Positions 12,429 through 20,450 are shown, counted from the stretch's first letter. The stretch is DNA of 41,447 bases from Porticoccaceae bacterium (GCA_002702725.1 PABE01000096.1:1-41447), one strand, 5' to 3'. The notes: generated by a model not told the origin, from the sequence alone. Numbers and translations: made by a program.

Positions 12429-12786
12429 TCGTGGTTTTCTTCATTCGAGTGGTCACGCAATGGCTCCTCGGACTGGAGGAAAGGATCGTTTCGGTTGCAA
12501 TCCATTCGGACTTGTTCGCAGCCTTCCGCAGGGGATTCGCAAGCGAACTAAGCATCAAATCGAAGCGTTTGAGAACGACGACTACGAGCCGATTCCAGCG
12601 ATGTGTCCCACAAACTTCCCAGCTGGAAGCGAAGAGAAGATCAGCGTGCTTCAGCAACGGAGCGCGTGCGGCCAATCGCTTTGGCACCCAGAAGACAACA
12701 GCGGCAAGGATGACGAGATCGACGGAGATTTCGAGGAGTACCTTGCTTTACTCTCGGAAATGGCTGGTGAGCAATGTACTCTGTGA
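12406..12786 (+). CDS. conserved phage hypothetical protein with EEKI/HPEDN box
   Basis: 126 aa. GGAGG lies about 10 bases before ATG 12406, and the gene overlaps the methyltransferase by 23 bases. The central segment EEKISVLQQRSACGQSLWHP with a following EDN matches a short box I recognise from small proteins of planctomycete-type genomes and phages (function unknown). The C-terminus is acidic. It is read in a different frame from both neighbours. Confidence 0.7.
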   Translation: MQSFRTDSRGFLHSSGHAMAPRTGGKDRFGCNPFGLVRSLPQGIRKRTKHQIEAFENDDYEPIPAMCPTNFPAGSEEKISVLQQRSACGQSLWHPEDNSGKDDEIDGDFEEYLALLSEMAGEQCTL

Positions 12787-13037
12787 CGATTCGCAAGGGC
12801 GGCGGTGTGATCGCAAACTTCGATTCCGCCGAAAGCGTGACTATCGACCACGGAATCATCCGTGTGAAAAACGACGGGGTCTTTTCTTTGTTTCGCGAGT
12901 GGAGTGCAGCCACCTACCACAGGGTAGTCAGCAAGCCAGAAGAGAAGCAGAAAAGCCTTGTCGACATGGTGAATGACCAAGAGAAACACGATCGACACGA
13001 CCAAGCACTCATCCAACTGGAGTTTGATTTTGAATAA
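12774..13037 (+). CDS. small hypothetical protein
   Basis: 87 aa, MYSVTIRKGGGV start, 13-base overlap with the previous gene and GGTGAG just upstream. The first half looks like a small beta-rich domain (VTIRKGGGVIANFDSAESV); the second half is charged and helical, ending IQLEFDFE. Family unknown. Confidence 0.7.
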   Translation: MYSVTIRKGGGVIANFDSAESVTIDHGIIRVKNDGVFSLFREWSAATYHRVVSKPEEKQKSLVDMVNDQEKHDRHDQALIQLEFDFE

Positions 13038-13866
13038 CAACTTTGAGTTCCTCCGCGCAGCCGGGGAGTACGACTACAGCAACCTACTTCGCCACGCTCG
13101 ATTCAATGGCGAGGAGCGGTTCGATCGGACTGGCGTTGGAACGAACGCTGTGTTTGGTGTTTCGTGGGAGGCGGATATCTCCAATCAGTTTCCGCTATTC
13201 GTGCGCAAGTCAATGCCATGGAAGCAGACCATTGACGAGCTGAAGTGGTTCATTTCTGGCGGAACGAACTACAAGCAGCTGCCAGAAAGAACCCAGCACT
13301 GGTGGAGTTCTTGGGCCGACGACGACGGTGAACTTGGTCCTATCTACGGGAAGCAATTCCGCGATGGCAATGGAGTTGACCAGTTGGCTCAGTTCCTTGA
13401 TGGCATTGTGCTGAATCCGTTTTCCAGGCGACACGTCATTTCCCTTTGGGACCCGAAGGAGATGAACGAGGCAAAGCTTCCGTGTTGCCATGGATTGGTG
13501 ATCCAGGCTTACGTCTCGAACGACGATGAGCTTTCGCTGCAGATGTACCAGCGCAGTGCTGATCTTTTTATCGGCGTTCCGGTGAACATCGCTTCGTATG
13601 CACTATTCACCTACTTGGTTGCGGCTGCCACCAGAACAAGACCAAAGCGTTTGCGGATTGTTTTTGGTGATGCCCATGTCTACCGAAGCCACCGAGAACA
13701 AGTCGACGAATACCTTGCGCGGCAATGGCGACCGGCACCATCGCTGAAGATCGACGATCGACTCTCTGGCCTTGGGATTGAAGCTCTTGAGTCTTTCACT
13801 GAGGACGATCTTGAGCTTATTGACTACCACCCAGATTCCTCGATCAAGGCGCCGCTTGCGGTGTAG
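13030..13866 (+). CDS. thyA: thymidylate synthase (ThyA type)
   Basis: Makes dTMP from dUMP with methylene-tetrahydrofolate for phage DNA synthesis. The catalytic cysteine lies in LPCCHGLVIQAYV (C153, with H154). RSADLFIGVPVNIASYALF is the dUMP-binding segment and DAHVYRSHREQ the C-terminal signature; RTGVGT near residue 35 is the phosphate-binding region. I place the start at TTG 13030, with GGAG 7 bases upstream, giving 278 aa and an 8-base overlap. An in-frame ATG at 12973 would add 19 residues but overlap the previous gene by 65 bases and lacks a ribosome-binding site. Near the normal length for the family. Confidence 0.95.
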   Translation: MNNNFEFLRAAGEYDYSNLLRHARFNGEERFDRTGVGTNAVFGVSWEADISNQFPLFVRKSMPWKQTIDELKWFISGGTNYKQLPERTQHWWSSWADDDGELGPIYGKQFRDGNGVDQLAQFLDGIVLNPFSRRHVISLWDPKEMNEAKLPCCHGLVIQAYVSNDDELSLQMYQRSADLFIGVPVNIASYALFTYLVAAATRTRPKRLRIVFGDAHVYRSHREQVDEYLARQWRPAPSLKIDDRLSGLGIEALESFTEDDLELIDYHPDSSIKAPLAV

Positions 13867-13870
13867 AGAC

Positions 13871-14218
13871 ATGGCCGAACGAAAAAGCATTGCCGAGCAT
13901 GTCGAAGAGCAGAAGGCTGCGTTCCAGGTACACGCCGCAGTTCCTGCGATTGCAACCGTCGTGTACGTCTGCCTGATGACTTGCTGCGTGATCTTGCAAA
14001 TCGACAGGTTCAACAAGAAGTGCAACGAGTTTCAGCAGAAGTGCATTCGGATCGCTGGCGAGTATGGCGATGCTCATGAAAAGAACATGAGTGACATTGC
14101 AGAATGTCGTGGTGCGCTTGCGAAACTCAGCCTGGAGCCGCCAGAGTCCAACCCATACATGGGGACTGAGTACGCAGAAGATTGGCTGAACGGATACTTC
14201 GGAATCAGGAAGGACTGA
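13871..14218 (+). CDS. single-span membrane protein, unknown
   Basis: 115 aa from ATG 13871 (MAERKSIAEHVEEQ). One strong membrane segment (about residues 20-44, AIATVVYVCLMTCCVILQI) divides a short polar N-terminus from a helical, Cys-containing C-terminal domain. Longer upstream readings overlap thyA and were not used. It could be an inner-membrane phage protein; no family recognised. Confidence 0.7.
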   Translation: MAERKSIAEHVEEQKAAFQVHAAVPAIATVVYVCLMTCCVILQIDRFNKKCNEFQQKCIRIAGEYGDAHEKNMSDIAECRGALAKLSLEPPESNPYMGTEYAEDWLNGYFGIRKD

Positions 14219-14221
14219 GCG

Positions 14222-14662
14222 ATGCTTGCATGGATGCTTTTACTGCTGTCTTCGTACAACCCAACTGTCCCGGTCATTGAAGACGAAGTCGATGTTATCG
14301 AGGTCAACCACTACCACAGGAATGGCGGTAGTAAGTATTCCCAGATAATTTTCTGGGATCAGAGGCAAGGAGGTGGCGACAATGTCGTGGTTATGTATAA
14401 AATGCTGGTTGACAAAAACCGCAACCACATAAAATACGACAAGAGAAGAAGGAAGCACTTGTGGTATTTCGTCGGCAAGGATGGAATGGGGCGAAGCTAC
14501 ATGTGCAAGGTGTACGCCAGCGGATTTGTTGAATCGCACACGGCAGTCGACTGGGAGTTGATCAACTCCGAGAAGCTTCCACGGGACTTCAGGAGAGGTT
14601 TGTTTCGCGACAGCTTCCCTGCATACAACCGACTTGAGATCCACAACATCATTCGGGACTGA
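14222..14662 (+). CDS. conserved hypothetical protein (VDVIEVNHYH family)
   Basis: 146 aa. The N-terminus MLAWMLLLLSS is hydrophobic and could be a short signal or anchor. The segment VDVIEVNHYHRNGG with IIFWDQ about 20 residues later is a pattern I associate with a small uncharacterised protein common in planctomycete genomes and phages. It ends FPAYNRLEIHNIIRD. ATG directly follows the previous stop (TGAGCGATG). Confidence 0.7.
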   Translation: MLAWMLLLLSSYNPTVPVIEDEVDVIEVNHYHRNGGSKYSQIIFWDQRQGGGDNVVVMYKMLVDKNRNHIKYDKRRRKHLWYFVGKDGMGRSYMCKVYASGFVESHTAVDWELINSEKLPRDFRRGLFRDSFPAYNRLEIHNIIRD

Positions 14663-14666
14663 TGAC

Positions 14667-15800
14667 ATGAAGATCACGGCAGACAGCAGTGCTCTGGATA
14701 ATTGCGTGCGTGCAGTGTCTTCTGCGTGCCCAACAAGAACTCCTCAAGAGATCCTTCAGTCGATCAAGATTGAATGCACTGACGGTGTCGTTTCCATGGT
14801 GGCCACCGACAACGTGCGAACCATCGTAAAGCACTTGGATGTAATTGATGCGGAGGAAGATGGATGTGTTTTGATCCCCGCGAAGCAAGCCGCTGCGATT
14901 GCCAATTCCGTAAGCGGAGATGTTTCTATATCGTGCGACGGCGGCGCTGTTGTTGTGAAGGCCGGTGCCGACAAGTTTCGGATCAACACAGAGCCTTGTG
15001 AAAAACACCCCGCAGACGCCGGGAAGTTCGCAACTAGCGACTATTGCCATACATTCAAGCGCGAATCGTTTCTAACTGCACTCAGGCGAGTCGTGTTCGC
15101 CGCAAGTCGTTCTCCAGGCCGGTACGCAACAGACGGAGTTGCTTTCGACTTTCCGGTAGATGGCGAGTGCTACCTCGTGGCTTGCGATGGCAGCCGCACT
15201 GCTGCGCACCTAATCGGTGGAGAGTCATTCAAGGAGCACAAGTGCAGCACGACGACGACTGTTGTTCCGACTGTCGGAATGAAATCGCTACTGACCGTAC
15301 TGTCGCTTTCTGAGAGCGACGATATATCAGTCTCTTCTCGCGCTTCCGACATCGTTGTCTTTGGTGATGACTTTGTATTTGGCTGTCGCCTGCTTGAAGG
15401 ACGATATCCAAGTCCGTGGAGAAAGATGCTTGTCATGGATGATACGGATGGGTTCTACAACATTAGCGTCTCTTGTGCTGAGTTGCTTTCAGCCGTTCGC
15501 AAGTCGAGCATTGTGTCGGACACAGAGTCCTTGGCAGTGAAGTGCGTGTTTGGCGCTGGCCAGATTCACTTCGAGCGCACTGAATCCGTGGTTGGTTCAT
15601 CGAGCGTTTCGATTGCTGCTGATGGTCCTGGCGAGGAATCTTCTGTATTGATGAACCTTTCTCTATTGAGGGAATGGCTTTCGACGATTCACCCAGAGGA
15701 CATCGTGCGGATCGACTACCCGAAGACTCCTTTGTCGAAGATCCAGTTCAGCACAGACGAAGGCTCTTATTACTCTCAAGGAACAATGGGGAAAGAATGA
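14667..15800 (+). CDS. dnaN: DNA polymerase III beta subunit, sliding clamp
   Basis: 377 aa, full family length. It encircles DNA and holds a polymerase on the template. It begins MKITADSSALDNCVRAVSSA and shows three consecutive clamp domains. Family landmarks include VSMVATDNVRTI in domain 1, VAFDFPVDGECYLVACDGSR in domain 2 and SVLMNLSLLREWLS near the end. A phage with its own complete bacterial-type clamp is uncommon; no polymerase or clamp loader is in this window, so its partners are elsewhere in the phage genome or in the host. ATG 14667 is preferred over an upstream in-frame start inside the previous gene. Confidence 0.9.
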   Translation: MKITADSSALDNCVRAVSSACPTRTPQEILQSIKIECTDGVVSMVATDNVRTIVKHLDVIDAEEDGCVLIPAKQAAAIANSVSGDVSISCDGGAVVVKAGADKFRINTEPCEKHPADAGKFATSDYCHTFKRESFLTALRRVVFAASRSPGRYATDGVAFDFPVDGECYLVACDGSRTAAHLIGGESFKEHKCSTTTTVVPTVGMKSLLTVLSLSESDDISVSSRASDIVVFGDDFVFGCRLLEGRYPSPWRKMLVMDDTDGFYNISVSCAELLSAVRKSSIVSDTESLAVKCVFGAGQIHFERTESVVGSSSVSIAADGPGEESSVLMNLSLLREWLSTIHPEDIVRIDYPKTPLSKIQFSTDEGSYYSQGTMGKE

Positions 15801-15801
15801 C

Positions 15802-16185
15802 GTGAATAAGTTTGTCGAGTCGACTGAGAAGTGGCTGATCGAGTACCTAGACAGCCTTGGGATTTCTTACCGTAGAAAACAGTCGAGGACAACAGAGAGC
15901 AAATACTTTTGGATTGGCAGGCCAGGCAACGAAACCTGCATAAGGATATCTGATCATCCTCCGCATCCAGGAAACCGAGATGTGTCGATTCATCCCGGAA
16001 GCCACATAGGAAGATCTCAGATTGCTGGACTGCCGGTGGTTAGGCAGGAGAGGCGACTTGATCCGCCTCCTTATCGCAAGAGCAAGCGATACGAAAAGAA
16101 CGTCAAGAAGATGAAACAGAAGCGGAAACTCAGGAAGCCTCATCATGGAAAACCCAGAGAACTTTGTACCGACATCGATTGGTGA
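15802..16185 (+). CDS. small basic hypothetical protein
   Basis: 127 aa from GTG 15802, one base after dnaN. The first half (EKWLIEYLDSLGISYRRKQS, then SKYFWIG and TCIRISDHP) resembles a small nuclease- or nucleic-acid-binding-like alpha/beta start, but no catalytic set is clear. The C-terminal third is extremely basic (KNVKKMKQKRKLRKPHHGKP), suggesting nucleic acid binding. Confidence 0.65.
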   Translation: MNKFVESTEKWLIEYLDSLGISYRRKQSRTTESKYFWIGRPGNETCIRISDHPPHPGNRDVSIHPGSHIGRSQIAGLPVVRQERRLDPPPYRKSKRYEKNVKKMKQKRKLRKPHHGKPRELCTDIDW

Positions 16186-16333
16186 AGTAACTCGTGACGT
16201 TAAAGAGCACGAGGTGTTCTTTTCGTTCAACAGCGATCACCACGCAGAGGCTTTTGAGGACTGGTGGTACTCGGAAGGCCAGAGTCAGTTTGTGGAATAC
16301 GTGAGAAACAGGCGGAACAACGATGAAAGCTGA
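16145..16333 (+). CDS. small hypothetical protein
   Basis: 62 aa, MENPENFVPTSIGE start inside the 3' end of the previous gene (41-base overlap), with CAGGAAG 8 bases upstream. It has an acidic, aromatic helix (HAEAFEDWWYSEGQSQFVEY). It overlaps the next gene by 11 bases. Confidence 0.65.
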   Translation: MENPENFVPTSIGEVTRDVKEHEVFFSFNSDHHAEAFEDWWYSEGQSQFVEYVRNRRNNDES

Positions 16334-16484
16334 AACTGCATTCCTCCTGGTGTGGTTTTTTGGTCCCGCTTTGATTGCGGCGCTGTCTCTTCTTGTTCTC
16401 GGCGCCCCTATCACTGAATCGCTTAAAGCATTCGGCGTATTGTTTGTTGGGATAGTGTTCCTCTCGTTCATAGGATTACGGTGA
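16323..16484 (+). CDS. two-span small membrane protein
   Basis: 53 aa from ATG 16323. Two hydrophobic segments (residues 5-27, FLLVWFFGPALIAALSLLVL, and 35-51, FGVLFVGIVFLSFIGL) are joined by a short polar turn. Size and topology would suit a small phage membrane protein such as a holin-like or superinfection factor; this is not established. Confidence 0.6.
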   Translation: MKAETAFLLVWFFGPALIAALSLLVLGAPITESLKAFGVLFVGIVFLSFIGLR

Positions 16485-16486
16485 TC

Positions 16487-16756
16487 ATGAAGACTGAAGA
16501 AGAGATGCTCATGAGGATCCTGTCTAACGGCGAGACAGTCTTTTATGAAGGGTTCACATACGGCATGTCTGAGTCTGGAGCACTTGTCGCTGGTTATGGA
16601 GGTCGTTTCATCGAAATTGACTGCGACATGCGAGGGTTTTCTGCGATGGCAAAGGGGATTGGAATGGACGAGCTATGGCTAAGGTGTTGCGCAATGTCGC
16701 TGAAGAAAAAAAAGTCACGTACTTCGGCATCGAGTGTTGCATCTGGCGAAGTGTAG
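16487..16756 (+). CDS. small hypothetical protein with possible -1 frameshift site
   Basis: 89 aa from ATG 16487 (an in-frame GTG lies at 16481). ETVFYEGFTYGMSESGALV and YGGRFIEIDCDM look like a compact beta domain. The last 13 residues (SRTSASSVASGEV) are low-complexity and come after A-AAA-AAG at 16708-16714, which is in the correct register for -1 slippage into the next gene's frame. Confidence 0.6.
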   Translation: MKTEEEMLMRILSNGETVFYEGFTYGMSESGALVAGYGGRFIEIDCDMRGFSAMAKGIGMDELWLRCCAMSLKKKKSRTSASSVASGEV

Positions 16757-16908
16757 ATGGCGGGCCATATCCGTGGAGATTTAGTGTTGGCAACTACATC
16801 TACATCGGAATACCAAATCAATGCGAAACATGTCGTTCTGCTGCGCGTCGTGCGTGGTGGCGTGCAAAGTGGATGAGCGAAGGATCTTGGAAGGATCGAT
16901 ATCGATGA
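16675..16908 (+). CDS. small Cys-containing hypothetical protein
   Basis: 77 aa, MAKVLRNVAEEKKV start within the previous gene (82-base overlap). VTYFGIECCIWRSVDGGPYP then PNQCETCRSAARRAWWRAKW. The C-x2-C pair and basic tail could bind metal or nucleic acid. It may be made alone or as the C-terminal part of a -1 frameshift product with the preceding gene. Confidence 0.6.
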   Translation: MAKVLRNVAEEKKVTYFGIECCIWRSVDGGPYPWRFSVGNYIYIGIPNQCETCRSAARRAWWRAKWMSEGSWKDRYR

Positions 16909-17654
16909 TCAAGTTGAATGGGCATGTCGTCAAGCCAACAATTTTTCCAGATGGAACCAGTCAAGTATGGAAGCAGCCGCTTGACGAAGGGAACGCTGGC
17001 GTCGTCGAGTGGGAGTTCGAGAACGAGGCAGAAGTGTTTCACGTTCTCCAGGCGTGCCACCTAGCCAGGAAATACTTTGGCCACGTCCGGCTTGTTGTCA
17101 ATTACCTTCCGTACGGTCGACAAGACAAATCTGTTGACAACGAGAAGACGTTTGCGTTGCGGACCCTTGGTCTTTCGCTGGCGGCTGTCGGCGTAAGCGA
17201 AATTGTCACTGTTGATGCTCACAGCCAGTTGCTGGCTGAGCCTGGCATGAAGCTCAAGCTCACAAGCATCTTCCCTGGCGAGCGAATTGTTGATGTGATT
17301 GCAGAATGCGGCGCGAACATGGCTTGCTACCCAGACAAGGGCGCGTTTCAGCGATACAGCTCCATCGACATGAAGTCGATCGTCCTGGAGAAGGCTCGCG
17401 ACCAGACGACCGGAGTGATCACAGGGATGGACGTTGTTGATGGCGATGTGGCCGAAGACGACGTTGTGCTGATCGTTGATGACATTTGCGACGGCGGCGC
17501 TAGCTTCATTGCTGCCGCGAAAGAACTCAAGGAACTGGCCGATGTGACAGTTCATCTTTACGTGTCCCACGGCATTTTCTCGAAAGGACTCGATGTGCTG
17601 CGTGAGGCTGGCATCGAGCGTATCTTCACGTACGAAAAGGAACTCGCACTGTGA
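16905..17654 (+). CDS. prs: PRPP-synthetase-like protein (Prs or NARP1 Adps)
   Basis: 249 aa from ATG 16905, 4-nt overlap. The fold is that of ribose-phosphate pyrophosphokinase: NYLPYGRQDKSVDNEKTFALRTLG (residues 66-89) is the catalytic region, VTVDAHS (101-107) the metal and substrate histidine region, and VLIVDDICDGGASF (188-201) the phosphoribose-binding loop. At 249 residues it is shorter than the usual cellular enzyme of about 315. It is translationally coupled to the NAMPT-like gene. In phages this pair can be NARP1, in which the Prs homologue pyrophosphorylates ADP-ribose instead of ribose-5-phosphate. Sequence alone cannot separate these substrates. Confidence 0.85.
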   Translation: MIKLNGHVVKPTIFPDGTSQVWKQPLDEGNAGVVEWEFENEAEVFHVLQACHLARKYFGHVRLVVNYLPYGRQDKSVDNEKTFALRTLGLSLAAVGVSEIVTVDAHSQLLAEPGMKLKLTSIFPGERIVDVIAECGANMACYPDKGAFQRYSSIDMKSIVLEKARDQTTGVITGMDVVDGDVAEDDVVLIVDDICDGGASFIAAAKELKELADVTVHLYVSHGIFSKGLDVLREAGIERIFTYEKELAL

Positions 17655-19213
17655 TCAACCCAATTCTTCTGGCCGATGCTTACAAGATCAGCCACCCAGA
17701 GCAATATCCCGACAACACCGAGTACGTCTACAGCAATACGACGGCACGCAAAAGCCGCATCGATGGAGTCGACCACGTTGTTGTGTTCGGCATTCAGTAC
17801 CTGACCAAGGAGTACCTAGTCGACAGGTTCGAGCGAGACTTCTTCCGCAGGCCAAAAGACGACGTGCTTCAGGAATTGGACGACTTCTTTGTGTCGTTCT
17901 TTGGGCCTGGCGCCGTTGACGTGTCGCGTTACGGAGACCTCCATGACGTTGGGTATCTTCCACTGGAGATCAAGTGTCTTCCAGAAGGAACGCGATGCCC
18001 GATTGGCGTTCCATTTATGACGATCGTCAACACCAACCCAAAGTTTTACTGGCTGACTAATGCCATCGAGACATTGGTGCAGAACGTCATCTGGAATCCA
18101 ATCACGGCAGCTACCATTGCAGATCGGTATCGCCAGCTGCTCGACAAGTACGCAGACATGACATCCGACTCTCCTGGGTTCGTTGACTTCCAGGGGCACA
18201 ACTTTTCCATGCGTGGAATGAGCAGTCCCGAATCGAGCATGACGACCGATGGCGGACACTTGCTTTCATTCAATGGGAGCGACACTCTTCCTGGGACATG
18301 GTTTGTCAATGAATACTACGGCCCAAACGATGGTGTGCTAATTGGCACATCAGTCCCGGCGACGGAACATTCTGTGATGTCTGCTGGTGGGTGTGAAGAT
18401 GAGCGTGAGACATTTCGGATGCTGATCCAGGATGTATATCCATCCGGAATTGTCTCAATCGTGAGCGACACCTGGGATCTGTGGAAGGTTCTTACAGAGA
18501 TAGCGCCTTCGCTGCGAAAAGAGATCGAGGCTCGCGACGGCAGAACGGTCTTCCGCCCTGACAGTGGTGATCCTGTCAAGATCGTCTGCGGCTACAACGT
18601 CAAGATGCATGCAAGCCTTCCCGAGAGCCGCGAACAATGGGAAGCGTTTTATGAAGATGGATACGACGCTGTCTTCACTCCGGACGGTCAGTATCTTGAC
18701 GAACACGGAAAAGTGTTATCCATGAATGAAGTCAAGGGGTGCGTGCAGATCCTTGATGAGCAGTTTGGTTCAACGATCAACTCGAAGGGATACAAAGAAC
18801 TGAACCCGAAGGTCGGACTGATCTACGGCGACAGCATCACTTACGAGCGCGCTGAACAGATCTGCAAAGAACTTGCCGACAAGGGATATGCGTCCACGAA
18901 CGTCATATATGGGATTGGCAGCTTCACGTTCCAGTACAACACTCGCGACACATTCTCGATCGCCTGCAAGGCCACCTGGGTGCAGATTGACGGCGAAGGC
19001 CGGGAGATCTTCAAGGACCCGGTGACTGACGACGGCACGAAGAAGTCTGCAAAAGGCCTTCTACAGGTCTACCGCGACACTGATGGAACGATCTGCCTGC
19101 GAGATTGCGTTTCCAAGTCAGAGGAGGAGGAGACCATTCTTGAGACTGTCTTCTTGGACGGCCAGGCTTTTATGGAGACGTTCGGAACGATTCGCAAGCG
19201 TTTGCGTAGGTAG
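17651..19213 (+). CDS. nadV: nicotinamide phosphoribosyltransferase-like protein (NadV or NARP1 Namat)
   Basis: 520 aa from GTG 17651, GTGA overlap with the Prs-like gene. Family landmarks appear in order: ILLADAYKISHPEQYP at the N-terminus, FQGHNFSMRGMSSPESSM in the middle, PATEHSVM with the active-site His, SIVSDTWDLWKVL and VFRPDSGDPVKIV, which contacts the phosphoribose. A NAMPT makes NMN from nicotinamide and PRPP. In NARP1 the homologue joins nicotinamide directly to ADP-ribose pyrophosphate to give NAD. Coupling to the Prs-like gene, and no NMN adenylyltransferase in view, favour the second reading. Confidence 0.9.
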   Translation: MINPILLADAYKISHPEQYPDNTEYVYSNTTARKSRIDGVDHVVVFGIQYLTKEYLVDRFERDFFRRPKDDVLQELDDFFVSFFGPGAVDVSRYGDLHDVGYLPLEIKCLPEGTRCPIGVPFMTIVNTNPKFYWLTNAIETLVQNVIWNPITAATIADRYRQLLDKYADMTSDSPGFVDFQGHNFSMRGMSSPESSMTTDGGHLLSFNGSDTLPGTWFVNEYYGPNDGVLIGTSVPATEHSVMSAGGCEDERETFRMLIQDVYPSGIVSIVSDTWDLWKVLTEIAPSLRKEIEARDGRTVFRPDSGDPVKIVCGYNVKMHASLPESREQWEAFYEDGYDAVFTPDGQYLDEHGKVLSMNEVKGCVQILDEQFGSTINSKGYKELNPKVGLIYGDSITYERAEQICKELADKGYASTNVIYGIGSFTFQYNTRDTFSIACKATWVQIDGEGREIFKDPVTDDGTKKSAKGLLQVYRDTDGTICLRDCVSKSEEEETILETVFLDGQAFMETFGTIRKRLRR

Positions 19214-19220
19214 GCCAGTT

Positions 19221-19502
19221 ATGCCAAGAGTACACAACAAATACCACAGGACTGCCCCTGCCGATGCGATATACATTGGTCGTGGCAGCCCATACGGCAA
19301 CAAGTTTGTTATTGGAGATCCGCATCCAGAAACTGGCGCGCCGATGACCAGGGATGACGTGTGCGATCTATTCGAGCGACTCTGCCTTCCGAACTTGGAT
19401 GTCACTGCTCTCGCTGGCAGGGACTTGGTTTGCTTTTGCAAACCCAAGAGGTGCCATGGGGATGCGATTCTTGATGCTGCCAATGGAGGCATCAATGTCT
19501 GA
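19221..19502 (+). CDS. DUF4326-family protein
   Basis: 93 aa from ATG 19221, 7 bases after nadV. YIGRGSPYGNKFVIGDP and the C-terminal LVCFCKPKRCHGDAIL are the DUF4326 signatures, with Cys and His placed like a metal or active site. The family is frequent in phages and has no firmly established activity. Its place directly after the NAD genes may indicate a nucleotide-related role; this is inference. Confidence 0.8.
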   Translation: MPRVHNKYHRTAPADAIYIGRGSPYGNKFVIGDPHPETGAPMTRDDVCDLFERLCLPNLDVTALAGRDLVCFCKPKRCHGDAILDAANGGINV

Positions 19503-19755
19503 GATGCGAGAAAAGATTGCTGAGGCAAAAAGCGAGGCAACTATCGCCGCATTTAATTCATTCCGCCAGGAGATTGGATGGCGAGGCGAGGAGATTGCTG
19601 ACCTTCGAGCGCTGGTGTGCCTGTTGATTGAAAAGCTTGGCGGTTCATGCTCAGTCTCAAAACGCGACTTTCACTACATGAGGGAATCGAAGCAGGTGTT
19701 TTTCTCTCGCGACGATGAACGCAATCGAAGCGTTGTGCTTTGGGTTGATAAGTAA
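19495..19755 (+). CDS. hypothetical protein
   Basis: 86 aa from ATG 19495, with GGAGG 7 bases upstream and an 8-base overlap with the DUF4326 gene. The first half is helical (MREKIAEAKSEATIAAFNSF, then DLRALVCLLIEKLGG) and could form a short coiled coil; the second half is polar. No family recognised. Confidence 0.7.
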   Translation: MSEMREKIAEAKSEATIAAFNSFRQEIGWRGEEIADLRALVCLLIEKLGGSCSVSKRDFHYMRESKQVFFSRDDERNRSVVLWVDK

Positions 19756-19777
19756 CTCGATTTTAGGATGATTTGCG

Positions 19778-20206
19778 ATGGAAGTAAAAAGACACTCACT
19801 AATGGATGAGATTGTCGCCAGGTCTATTGCTTACAAGATGTATGAGCACATCTCTAGGCAGTGCAACATTGAGCAACTCATGAACGACGACGGAAATATC
19901 GATAGCGGTCGATTTGTCTTTCATGAAATCAATGAAGAAGAGTCAAGCGGAGTTATTGCTTATTGGATAAACGATCTGGACGTTTACTGCGCTTGTGAAA
20001 TGACGACCAAGAACGATGGATTTTCTCCGAATGATTGCATTTCGCTAGTCAATCGAATGCTATCAAGCGGATACTTCCGACACAGACACATGTTCGAGTC
20101 TGCGGAAGGTCCTGACGATTTTGATGGAAGCGGCATCTCTCAGATTGACCTGGACGTAAGGGACGCGGTCAGAGAATTCGAGAGAGAGATAAATGGCGAT
20201 AAATAA
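19778..20206 (+). CDS. hypothetical acidic protein
   Basis: 142 aa, AGGATG 9-14 bases upstream. Mixed alpha/beta with ARSIAYKMYEHISRQCNIEQ near the start and a very acidic C-terminus (ESAEGPDDFDGSGISQIDLD). It might mimic DNA or bind a host protein, as acidic phage proteins often do, but there is no motif to prove it. Confidence 0.65.
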   Translation: MEVKRHSLMDEIVARSIAYKMYEHISRQCNIEQLMNDDGNIDSGRFVFHEINEEESSGVIAYWINDLDVYCACEMTTKNDGFSPNDCISLVNRMLSSGYFRHRHMFESAEGPDDFDGSGISQIDLDVRDAVREFEREINGDK

Positions 20207-20450
20207 CTGCAGAGCGTGCGGTCGACTCAAAGTCCAGGACTTGGATGTCATCGAGAAGTTCCTGTCGGAGGGGATCACCAAACCTCCTTCTCGTGCAACC
20301 AAGGACGAACTCGAAAAGTGGATCGACGAGCATGCTCGCGTTTTCAATAACGTGCGCGATCTCCTTGTGCAGACAATTGCCGGGGAGATCCACAGTCGAT
20401 TAACAATGAACCAGATTGACTTCGATTCAATCAAGGGAGACATGAAGTGA
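20193..20450 (+). CDS. small hypothetical protein
   Basis: 85 aa, MAINNCRACGRLKVQD start overlapping the previous gene by 14 bases, with GAGAGAG upstream. The N-terminal C-x2-C could bind zinc with another partner; the remainder is helical (DELEKWIDEHARVFNNVRDL). The 88 bases that follow hold only very short frames (such as 20490-20558, 22 aa). Confidence 0.65.
   Translation: MAINNCRACGRLKVQDLDVIEKFLSEGITKPPSRATKDELEKWIDEHARVFNNVRDLLVQTIAGEIHSRLTMNQIDFDSIKGDMK

Noticed and set aside
11749-12687. Minus-strand frame of 312 codons opposite the methyltransferase
   Set aside because: The plus strand encodes a clear methyltransferase with both catalytic motifs, followed by a conserved small gene.
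11607-14426. Shared 16-mer GACAAAAACCGCAACC at 11607-11622 and 14411-14426
   Set aside because: A single chance 16-mer match in a 41-kb window is plausible. One copy is inside a coding gene and no shared context was found.
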